DNA of 15,746 bases, taken from positions 1-15,746 of the forward strand of contig PWWF01000054.1 of assembly GCA_003561595.1 (NCBI GenBank). The letters run 5' to 3'. This DNA comes from Paracoccaceae bacterium (GTDB taxonomy: Bacteria; Pseudomonadota; Alphaproteobacteria; Rhodobacterales; Rhodobacteraceae). A model generated the notes under the pieces. It ran no database searches, was not told where the DNA came from, and was given only the letters and a program-made list of their open reading frames with translations. Position numbers and translations under genes: made by a program. Positions within the stretch are counted from its first letter, which is position 1, and each line of letters starts with the position of its first letter. Of the stretch, positions 6,670-13,395 are shown piece by piece.

Positions 6670-9048
6670 TCAACGCTGTCGGGTATAGAGGACTGCCATG
6701 CTGTCATGCAGTGTCAGCGGACCGCCCAGATAGTCCGGCCCGATCGACGGCGTGCGCAGCGCGACCTGCCAGCCGCCCCCGTCCAGACCGGGAATCGGCA
6801 GGCCGGTGGGGTCAATTTCCATAAGTGGCTTGCCTTCCAGATGGGCGATCATGAAAACCTGTTCGCCATCCGGCCCGTGGCGCAGGCAGCGAAAGGCCAC
6901 AGTCCCATCCGTGGGTGTGTGATAGTCGAACACATCATCCGGCCCGTGATTGTCACGCAGCCAAGGACGTGCGGCACGGAATTCGCGCAGGCCCAGCATG
7001 TAGCTTGTATGCGCCTCGCCCAGACGGTCCGTATAATTTGCGACATTGCAGTAATCATGCATGTCATCCATCCACGCCCGCGCCACCTGCTTCAGCACGC
7101 CTGCATCATAGGGCGCGGGCCCATCCAGCGGCGGATCGACCGCATTCAGAAGAGTTGCCATCACATCCAGGTCGTATTCCGTGGCCTCTACCAGAGCGGG
7201 CAGCATCACGAAAAACCTGCTCAGCATTTCACGATCTTCGAACCCGAGTTCTTTCATGCGGCGGAAATTGCCCGGCTCGGAATAGGTATAGGCATCCACC
7301 TGCCAGTTTAGCGAAATCGCTTCTTCGGCCACGACCTTGACGCCGTATTGGTCATCCTGATTGCGGATGAATCCCCAGCTTGCCCGCGCCATCGCGTTCA
7401 GGAAATCCATCGGCACACCGGGAAAGGCCACATAGGTCAGCATCTGCGCGGCCGGGTGGTCATAGGCCTTGTCGAGGATTTCCATCCGTGTGTCGCCCAG
7501 CCGCGTGTTGATGTTCAGCTTGGGGTTGATCTGCGTGCCCCGGCGAAGCGTGTCATGATTGGCGCAGCCCGAAATCCAGTTGGAGCCATTGCGCAAAATC
7601 TCCTGTATCCGCCAGAACTTGGACAGCCAGAACGTATACAGGAACGGGGTGTTATGCGCGAAGGTCAGCGGCCCCCACTGAAACACATCATCATCGCGCT
7701 GGTTCTCGATCACGGCGCGGTAGTCGGAACTCAGCTCCCAATCCTCATCGGGCCAGGGGCGGCCATCCTCGAACACGAACCAGGGACGGTATTGCCGCCC
7801 TGCGACCTCTTGCACGACATCGGCCATTTCCTGCAGATACTCGTCATCATGGCGCAGCATCTGGGCATCGGCATCCCACCACTTGAAATCCTGCGCCCCA
7901 TCCACGCGCACCCCATCCGCGCCGAAATTCACCTTGCGCCGCTGCATTTCCAACAGGATCGCGCGCACAACCGGATTGCGGTAATTCAGGTTCTGGCCGT
8001 ACATGTTGGGGCCAGCGAAATAATGGTGGCTCAGGCCCCGCAGCCCCTGATTGTCGCTATGGCCGAACACCACATCCAGGATCAGCTTCTTCGGCGCGCC
8101 GGGGAAGTTGTGCAGCGCCGCGGCCAGATCGACCAGCTCATCAGGGCGGTCGGATTCCAGCAGTGACGGATTGATCGCGGCCATGCCGGTGATGACGACA
8201 TCGTAGCCCCAGTTGGTCGTGTCGGGGCGGCGGATATCGACAACCAGCCGGTCGCCCTGATCCTCCAGTTCGGTCCAGAAATCTGGGCCCGCCTCATAGA
8301 CGGTGGTCGGCTCCACCGGCAGAAGCTGCACGGCATCATAGCCCATGAAGATCAGGTCAGCCGGTTCCAGCTCTGCCCCGAGGCGCACACGCTCGGCGAG
8401 TGTGTTGAAATGGCGGGTCAGACCGGCAAGGCTCATGCTGGCGGTGGCAGTCGGCACATGGATCTGCAGAATATTCGTGGGCGGGCCGAATTTATGCACC
8501 TCGCCCTCGGGCAGGGCGGCGAAATATTCCTTGTCGGCACGCGCGGCCTGCATCGTGGCCACGTCATAGTATTCCGCCGGGGCAAAGGGGCCGAAGGGCA
8601 CCGAGGCCGACAGTGGGTCAAAGCTGCGGTGCCACGTGTTGTCTGCATCGCGCCAGACCAGCGAATAGAAGCTGCCCACCCGGTCACGCGTGCCTGCCTG
8701 CATGCCGTCGATTGCCGTGAAGCACCATGCATCGATCCGCGACACCGGCACCAGCGTGCGGCGGAAGGTCAGGCTTTGGCGCGACCGCGACAGCGCCACC
8801 TCCTCCTCGGCATCCAGAACCTCGACGAAGATATCCCCTTCCGAGACGCGATGTTCCAGCAATTCAGGCGCCCAGAACATGACTTCGCAGATATCCCCGT
8901 TGCGATGCGCCCCCAGCCTGCGCGCGATGGTGCGCGCCGTGTCGAAAGAGGATTGTCCGCTTTGCAGGATTGTGTTGGCCCAGTCTTCAAGCGCGGCAGT
9001 TGCATCGGTGTTCTGCAGCACGGCGGCCGGGTTAACGGGGTCATCCAT
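6670..9048 (-). CDS. gghA: GH13-superfamily glycosidase, probable glucosylglycerol hydrolase
   Basis: A 792-residue cytoplasmic enzyme (no signal peptide) with the four conserved GH13 regions in order: LDVVFGH (Asp325, His330), GADGVRVDGAQD (Arg381, predicted nucleophile Asp383), VFED (predicted acid Glu427) and ANHD (497-499). About 190 residues of beta-rich sequence precede the catalytic barrel, and a C-terminal beta domain follows. Total length, the YDAVQLLPVEP segment and the barrel sequence match my recollection of the glucosylglycerol hydrolase group (Synechocystis Slr1670/GghA), which splits glucosylglycerol to glucose and glycerol. The facing ABC operon supports this, since ggtBCD and gghA are neighbours in cyanobacteria. 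The start is ATG 9048 with AGGAG 8 bases upstream; a GTG at 9057 overlaps that site and is less likely. Membership of GH13 is firm. Other alpha-glucoside substrates remain possible. Confidence 0.75.
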   Translation of the reverse strand: MDDPVNPAAVLQNTDATAALEDWANTILQSGQSSFDTARTIARRLGAHRNGDICEVMFWAPELLEHRVSEGDIFVEVLDAEEEVALSRSRQSLTFRRTLVPVSRIDAWCFTAIDGMQAGTRDRVGSFYSLVWRDADNTWHRSFDPLSASVPFGPFAPAEYYDVATMQAARADKEYFAALPEGEVHKFGPPTNILQIHVPTATASMSLAGLTRHFNTLAERVRLGAELEPADLIFMGYDAVQLLPVEPTTVYEAGPDFWTELEDQGDRLVVDIRRPDTTNWGYDVVITGMAAINPSLLESDRPDELVDLAAALHNFPGAPKKLILDVVFGHSDNQGLRGLSHHYFAGPNMYGQNLNYRNPVVRAILLEMQRRKVNFGADGVRVDGAQDFKWWDADAQMLRHDDEYLQEMADVVQEVAGRQYRPWFVFEDGRPWPDEDWELSSDYRAVIENQRDDDVFQWGPLTFAHNTPFLYTFWLSKFWRIQEILRNGSNWISGCANHDTLRRGTQINPKLNINTRLGDTRMEILDKAYDHPAAQMLTYVAFPGVPMDFLNAMARASWGFIRNQDDQYGVKVVAEEAISLNWQVDAYTYSEPGNFRRMKELGFEDREMLSRFFVMLPALVEATEYDLDVMATLLNAVDPPLDGPAPYDAGVLKQVARAWMDDMHDYCNVANYTDRLGEAHTSYMLGLREFRAARPWLRDNHGPDDVFDYHTPTDGTVAFRCLRHGPDGEQVFMIAHLEGKPLMEIDPTGLPIPGLDGGGWQVALRTPSIGPDYLGGPLTLHDSMAVLYTRQR

Positions 9049-9115
9049 GGGCAGCACTCCTGTCTCGAATCATGGTCATGTTAGGGTCTAGATGATCACG
9101 GCGCGCGCAAATTGT

Positions 9116-9146
9116 CATTGCACATGGTCTTAATGGCAATGCATTG
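9116..9146. promoter_or_regulatory. Candidate operator: clustered CATTG/CAATG half-sites
   Basis: CATTG occurs at 9116-9120 and again within a perfect 10-bp palindrome CAATGCATTG at 9137-9146. CATTGC (9116-9121) also forms an inverted pair with GCAATG (9136-9141). The cluster sits between the divergent glycosidase and dioxygenase starts, about 70 to 140 bases from either, where a regulator would bind. The regulator is unknown. Confidence 0.3.
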
Positions 9147-9226
9147 GCTGTGGTGACGACGCTGCAGTAACCCCCGTGGGCAAGTGCCGGTCGCACCCCC
9201 CACTTAAATTCTGCCAGATTGTAACC

Positions 9227-9246
9227 TATGTCCTGACATATCAGGA
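9227..9246 (+). promoter_or_regulatory. Overlapping palindromes at the dioxygenase ribosome binding site
   Basis: TATGTC-CT-GACATA (9227-9240) is a perfect 6-2-6 palindrome. It overlaps TCCTGA-CATA-TCAGGA (9231-9246), whose right arm covers the start of the AGGAGG ribosome binding site (9243-9248) for the ATG at 9255. The first could be a repressor operator. The second could form a small hairpin that limits translation. Confidence 0.4.
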
Positions 9247-9254
9247 GGTGCGCA

Positions 9255-10271
9255 ATGATGAAACAAACATCCAGACTCCCGCCAATCGATGAAACGCGCG
9301 CGGCCCTTATCAAAGGACACGGTGCGAGGATCACCCCGCTAGAGCCAATAGGCGCGCAAGTCTCGGGGTTGGACCTGACCGCTCGTGACGCACCGCCGCC
9401 CGAGGTTGTTACTGCGCTTGAATATGAGATGGCGCTGCGCGGCTTTCTTGTCTTCAGGAACGAAACCGAACTTTCGCCCGACGATTTCCTGCGCGCGAGT
9501 TGTCTGTTCGGCGGGCGCGAGTTGCACAGCACCCATGGCGTTCACCCGCAAACACCGGGCGGCAATCCGCATATCTTCCGGCTGTCAAATGACGAACGCC
9601 ACGGCATCCCGGATGTCGGGCCGCAATGGCACAATGACGGCAGCTTCCTGCCCGCAACCTTCTCGCATTCGGGCTATCACATCATCCGCCCGGCCGAAAA
9701 CGGCGGCGGCACGCATTTCGCCCATCAGGGCCTTGCCTATCAAGCGCTGCCAGAGGACATCAAGGAACGCTGGCAGCGGCTATCCTCGGTCAATTCAGCC
9801 TCGGGCGTGGTGCATCCTCTGGTGCATGAACACCCGGTAACCGGGCAGAAATGCATCTGGCTGCATCTGGGCATGACCGGCGCGGTTCTGGAAAAACTGC
9901 CCGATCAGGATGGGTTCCGCCTGCTGCAGGCCGATGAACTCAAGGCGTTGTGTCATGCGTATAACGACATTCTCGATGCCGGGCTGACAGATGGTTATGC
10001 CGTTGCCTTTGAATACAGCGAAAATGATTGTGTCGTCATCGACAATCTGGCCGTGGCGCACCGCGCCTCGCCCGAGGCGCATATGCCGGTCGCGCAGCAG
10101 GGCCTGCGGATCATGCATCGCAGCACGGTCAGGGGCGTGCAGGACCTTGCCCCCGGTTTCGACCTGCCGCAGCACGTTCCCATCGACGGGCCCAACCCGA
10201 TAGGAGAGGGCGTCTGGCAAGGCGGCGGGGTCGGGTTCCGCTGGGATGACGGCATCAGGATGCGGAACTAG
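9255..10271 (+). CDS. TauD/TfdA-family 2-oxoglutarate-dependent dioxygenase
   Basis: A 338-residue Fe(II)/2-oxoglutarate oxygenase. The iron-binding facial triad is visible: WHND gives His126 and Asp128, and the distal His is His269 in DNLAVAHRA. Arg285 or Arg289 in GLRIMHRSTVRG should bind 2-oxoglutarate. The N-terminal LEPIGAQVSGLDL and the segment RGFLVFRNE are family hallmarks. TauD/TfdA enzymes hydroxylate small acids such as taurine, alkyl sulfates, gamma-butyrobetaine or phenoxyacetates, often leading to breakdown of the substrate; which one applies here cannot be read. The start ATG at 9255 has a full AGGAGG 6 bases upstream; a second ATG follows directly at 9258. The gene leads a plus-strand cluster with a CoA-transferase 41 bases downstream, so the product is probably a carboxylate that is then activated with CoA. 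Confidence 0.88.
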   Translation: MMKQTSRLPPIDETRAALIKGHGARITPLEPIGAQVSGLDLTARDAPPPEVVTALEYEMALRGFLVFRNETELSPDDFLRASCLFGGRELHSTHGVHPQTPGGNPHIFRLSNDERHGIPDVGPQWHNDGSFLPATFSHSGYHIIRPAENGGGTHFAHQGLAYQALPEDIKERWQRLSSVNSASGVVHPLVHEHPVTGQKCIWLHLGMTGAVLEKLPDQDGFRLLQADELKALCHAYNDILDAGLTDGYAVAFEYSENDCVVIDNLAVAHRASPEAHMPVAQQGLRIMHRSTVRGVQDLAPGFDLPQHVPIDGPNPIGEGVWQGGGVGFRWDDGIRMRN

Positions 10272-10337
10272 ATATCCCTGTAACGCCCAACCCCGGAATG
10301 GAGAGCAATCGGATGAGCGGACCCTTGCAGGGATATC
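10271..10337 (+). repeat. Inverted repeat enclosing the start of the CoA-transferase gene
   Basis: GATATCCCTG (10271-10280) is the exact reverse complement of CAGGGATATC (10328-10337). Inner bases 10281-10283 (TAA) extend the stem against TTG at 10325-10327 through one G-U and two A-U pairs, giving 13 pairs. The 41-base loop contains the GGAG ribosome binding site (10300-10303) and the ATG at 10313. The left arm begins at the last base of the dioxygenase stop codon. Confidence 0.6.
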
Positions 10338-11521
10338 GGGTCATTGACCTGACCACAATGATTTCAGGGCCGCTGGCCACAATGACGCTGGCCGATCAGG
10401 GCGCCGAGGTCATCAAGATCGAGCATCCCGAGGGCGGCGATCTCAGCCGCCGGGTCGCCGGGCGGCGCGGTGGTTTCGCGGCGGCCTATCTCAACAACAA
10501 TCGCGGCAAGAAATCGGCCACGCTGAACCTGAAGGATCCGCGCGGGATCGAGGCTGTGTTGAAGCTCTGCGAAAGCGCGGATGTCTTCGTCCAGAACTTC
10601 CGCCCCGGCGTGATCGACCGGCTGGGGCTGGGCGAGGCGGCGGTGCGCGCGGCCCGGCCCGATATCATTTACACCTCCATCGCGGGTTTCGGGTTCGAAG
10701 GGGAATGGGCGGGCAAGCCCGTCTATGACCCGCTGATCCAGGCGCTGTCGGGTCTGGCCAGCGTGCAGGGCGGCGGAGGGCGGCCGCGCTTAGTCCGCAC
10801 CATCCTGCCCGACAAGCTGACCGGCATCCAGACCGCGCAGGCGATCACCGCAGCACTTCTGGCGCGCGCCCGCACGGGCGAGGGCAGCCATGTGCGCATC
10901 TCCATGCTAGATACGGTGCTGGCCTTTCTGTGGAGTTCGGACATGGCGGGCCATACCTTCGTGGGCGTCGAGGACGCCCCCGAACAGGGCACAGAGGCAC
11001 AGAGCTTTGTCGAACTGATCTACCAGACCGCCGATGGCTGGATGGCGGTTTCGGCGCATACCGACAGCACATGGAAGGGGCTTGCGGCGGCCATGAACCG
11101 CCCCGACTGGCTGACGGACCCGCGCTTCGCCACCGTCGCCGCGCGCGAGGAGAACAAGTCCGCCCGGCTGGAACTGACGCAAGAAGAGCTGCTCAAGGAC
11201 ACGACGGCGAACTGGATGGACCGCCTCAGCGCCGAGGATGTGCCCTGCGCCCCGGTGCTGACCCGCGATCAGGTCTATCGCCACCCACAGGTTGCGGCCA
11301 ATGGCATCATGCTCGAACAGGACCACCCGCAGGCCGGGCGCATCCGCCAGACCCGCACCCCGGCGCGATTCTCTGCCACGACGCCGGGCGCCCCCGGCCC
11401 TGCGCGACGTCTGGGTGAAGATACCCGCGATGTGCTGGCGCAGGCGGGTTATGATGCCCCGGCAATCGACCGGCTGATCGCCGATGGTATCGCCACCGAC
11501 GCCCAGGACATGCCCGAATGA
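10313..11521 (+). CDS. CaiB/BaiF-family (class III) CoA-transferase
   Basis: A 402-residue cytoplasmic enzyme that moves CoA between carboxylic acids. The start of the protein (LQGYRVIDLTTMISGP, LADQGAEVIKIE, then GDLSRR) is the classic N-terminus of the family. ILPDKLTGIQTAQA followed by a TGEG turn and the MLD motif is the region with the catalytic aspartate, here Asp167. The length matches the usual 390-410. The ATG at 10313 is preferred because GGAG lies 9 bases before it; an upstream in-frame ATG at 10298 has no Shine-Dalgarno signal. Its stop overlaps the glutathione transferase start (ATGA). Family members include carnitine, formyl-CoA, succinyl-CoA:acid and alpha-methylacyl-CoA racemase enzymes; the acid used here is unknown. 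It probably activates a substrate or product of the upstream dioxygenase. Confidence 0.9.
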   Translation: MSGPLQGYRVIDLTTMISGPLATMTLADQGAEVIKIEHPEGGDLSRRVAGRRGGFAAAYLNNNRGKKSATLNLKDPRGIEAVLKLCESADVFVQNFRPGVIDRLGLGEAAVRAARPDIIYTSIAGFGFEGEWAGKPVYDPLIQALSGLASVQGGGGRPRLVRTILPDKLTGIQTAQAITAALLARARTGEGSHVRISMLDTVLAFLWSSDMAGHTFVGVEDAPEQGTEAQSFVELIYQTADGWMAVSAHTDSTWKGLAAAMNRPDWLTDPRFATVAAREENKSARLELTQEELLKDTTANWMDRLSAEDVPCAPVLTRDQVYRHPQVAANGIMLEQDHPQAGRIRQTRTPARFSATTPGAPGPARRLGEDTRDVLAQAGYDAPAIDRLIADGIATDAQDMPE

Positions 11522-12252
11522 TCGACCTCTACTACGCCCCCACGCCCAACGGCTGGAAAGCCGCCATCATGCTCGAGGAAACGGGGCTGGATTATCGCCC
11601 GTTGCTGATGCGGCTGAGCGCGGGCGACCAGTTCGCGCCCGAGTTCCTCAAGATCAGCCCCAACGCCAGGATCCCCGCCATCGTCGATCACGCGCCGGGG
11701 GCGGGCTGGGGCGACGCGCCCGTTACCGTCTTCGAATCCGGCGCGGTGCTGCTGTATCTCGCTGACAAGACCGGACAGTTCGCGCCACCGGCCAGCGATC
11801 TGTGCGCGCGCAAGGAATTGATGGAGTGGCTGTTCTGGCAAGTGGGCAATCAGGGGCCGATGGGTGGGCAACTCAGTCATTTCCGCAACTACGCGCCCGA
11901 GGGCGAACGCGATTACGGGTTCAAGCGATACCTGGGCGAATACGACCGCAATCTTGGTGTGCTCGAGAACCGGCTGGAGCGGCGGGATTACATCCTTGGC
12001 GATTATTCCATCGCCGACATGCTGGCCTTTCCCTGGGCCTTCATTGCCAAACCGCTGGGCGCCGCGCTCGACGCGTTCCCCCGCGTCGCCGACTGGCGCG
12101 CGCGGATCAAGGCGCGCCCGGCAGTGCAGCGCGCGATCGACCTGCACAAGTCCGACCAGAACCGCGGCCAGCACCGGGCCGACAACAACGCGGTTCTGTT
12201 CAACCAGTCCGCAGCATCGCTCAGGTCCGGGGCGAAGGGCACGGAGACATAG
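11518..12252 (+). CDS. Glutathione S-transferase, YfcG/Nu-class-like
   Basis: A 244-residue protein with an N-terminal thioredoxin fold (APTPNGWKAAIMLEE at 7-21, then SPNARIPAI, then FESGAVLLYLAD with the glutathione-binding Glu73-Ser74) and an all-helical C-terminal domain. The segments WQVGNQGPMGGQLSHF (107-122) and YSIADMLAFPW are close to E. coli YfcG and YghU, Nu-class enzymes that act as disulfide-bond reductases and peroxidases with glutathione. About 30 polar residues at the C-terminus, after the last helix near residue 212, extend beyond the core fold. The gene is coupled to the CoA-transferase by a 4-base overlap. It may detoxify a reactive intermediate of the pathway or act in glutathione-dependent chemistry; this is inference. 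Confidence 0.87.
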   Translation: MIDLYYAPTPNGWKAAIMLEETGLDYRPLLMRLSAGDQFAPEFLKISPNARIPAIVDHAPGAGWGDAPVTVFESGAVLLYLADKTGQFAPPASDLCARKELMEWLFWQVGNQGPMGGQLSHFRNYAPEGERDYGFKRYLGEYDRNLGVLENRLERRDYILGDYSIADMLAFPWAFIAKPLGAALDAFPRVADWRARIKARPAVQRAIDLHKSDQNRGQHRADNNAVLFNQSAASLRSGAKGTET

Positions 12253-12326
12253 GTCATGGCGAAAACGCGCACAGGTCCTGCCCCGCAGCACGGCCCGGCG
12301 AACACAGCGGCAGACGAAAGCCGGTG

Positions 12327-12366
12327 ACATGTTCATGTGAGTTTTGTAGCATCAAGACGTGTCTTG
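12327..12366. promoter_or_regulatory. Paired palindromes upstream of the LysR gene
   Basis: ACATG-TT-CATGT (12327-12338) and CAAGAC-GT-GTCTTG (12353-12366) are two short perfect inverted repeats whose centres are 27 bases apart, in the gap before the LysR gene. They are candidate binding sites for autoregulation. Neither shows an obvious T-N11-A LysR box, so the assignment is tentative. Confidence 0.3.
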
Positions 12367-12459
12367 TTCGCCGCTACCCATGGATATGTCATCACGCCCG
12401 GATCTGCCCGGTCCTGACGCCTGCGTCTGCCGGTCTCGGGGTTTGCGTGCGTATCGCGG

Positions 12460-13395
12460 ATGAATCTGCGCGCGCTCCAGTTGTTCCGCGAGATCGTGCT
12501 GTCGGGGTCGCTCAGCGCGGCGGCGCGGCGGATGAACACCTCGAGTTCCGCGGCCAGCCGCCTGATCGTCCTGCTGGAACACGAACTGAACCTGACCCTG
12601 TTCTCACGCGCCAACCGGCAATTGCTGCTGACCGAGGATGGCGATATCTTCTACCGCTCGATCATGCACACGCTGGACGGGCTGGAAGAAATCCCCGTTC
12701 TGGCCGCCGATATCGGACGGCGCGCGCGCGAATGGCTGTCGGTGGTCACAGCGGCACCGCTGGCCAGCGGCATGGTCAGTCCGGCGCTGGCCCGGCTGAA
12801 GGCGGAAGGTCTGGATTTCCGCTGCAGCGTCAGCGTTGAGACCCGTTTTGATATCGAAAGCAAGGTCGCGGCGCGCAGCTACAATCTGGGCCTGATCTCG
12901 TTGCCGCTGGAAAACTCTATCATCCCGCTGCAGCCTGTTCCGATCCTGAAATCGCGTATCGGGGTGCTGCTGCCAAGGGCTCATCGGCTGGCCGCGCAGG
13001 AGGCCATATCGCTGTCAGATCTGACGGGCGAGGCGATGATCGGGCTGCGCCCGGGCCAGCGCTGGCGGGACCGGGCGGATGAGTTGCTGGGCGCGACCGG
13101 GGTGCAGCCGCAATTCTGGATCGAGACCAACGCCACGCCGCTGGTCGTCAATATGGTGCGCGCGGGGCTGGGGGTGACGCTGATAGATCGTATCTGCGCG
13201 GGCGACCTGCATGGTGACGCCGACAGCGCGGTGCTGCGCCCGCTGGCCGATACGCATTGGCTGACCTATGCCAGCCTGCATCCGACCGGCGCACGCAGCG
13301 GCCTGTCAGAACGGTTTCTGGATGCGCTGGCCGCCGCAATCGAGGATCAGCGCGCCGCCGACCCGGCCTGTGCCAGCGATCTTGAAGTGTTGTGA
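12460..13395 (+). CDS. LysR-family transcriptional regulator
   Basis: A 311-residue DNA-binding regulator. The winged helix-turn-helix fills residues 1-60 (LRALQLFREIVLSGSLSAAA, then SSSAASRLIVLLEHEL, then LFSR), as in all LysR proteins. The linker helix follows, and the effector-binding periplasmic-type fold starts near residue 90 (WLSVVTAAP). AHRLAAQEAISLSDLTGE and MVRAGLGVTLID are typical of that domain. The ATG at 12460 places the helix-turn-helix in its normal position; no clear ribosome binding site precedes it. It lies 207 bases downstream of the dioxygenase-CoA-transferase-GST genes on the same strand and is the best candidate for their regulator, although LysR proteins are more often divergent from their targets. 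Its last 49 bases overlap the end of the convergent lyase gene. Confidence 0.9.
   Translation: MNLRALQLFREIVLSGSLSAAARRMNTSSSAASRLIVLLEHELNLTLFSRANRQLLLTEDGDIFYRSIMHTLDGLEEIPVLAADIGRRAREWLSVVTAAPLASGMVSPALARLKAEGLDFRCSVSVETRFDIESKVAARSYNLGLISLPLENSIIPLQPVPILKSRIGVLLPRAHRLAAQEAISLSDLTGEAMIGLRPGQRWRDRADELLGATGVQPQFWIETNATPLVVNMVRAGLGVTLIDRICAGDLHGDADSAVLRPLADTHWLTYASLHPTGARSGLSERFLDALAAAIEDQRAADPACASDLEVL

Noticed and set aside
6062..6673. 203-codon open frame on the minus strand in the convergent gap
   Set aside because: Its sequence is rich in Arg, Ser, Cys and His with no conserved motifs, it overlaps the end of the permease, and it starts on the last bases of the glycosidase stop region without a ribosome binding site.
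7348..8166. 272-codon plus-strand open frame inside the glycosidase gene
   Set aside because: It is a shadow of the strongly coding minus strand; the GH13 motifs are on the other strand and the plus-strand product has no family features.
9205..9226. AT-rich stretch and TACAAT (minus strand) as a promoter for the glycosidase or dioxygenase
   Set aside because: A -10-like hexamer is visible, but no -35 box is found at a proper spacing on either strand, so no promoter is called.
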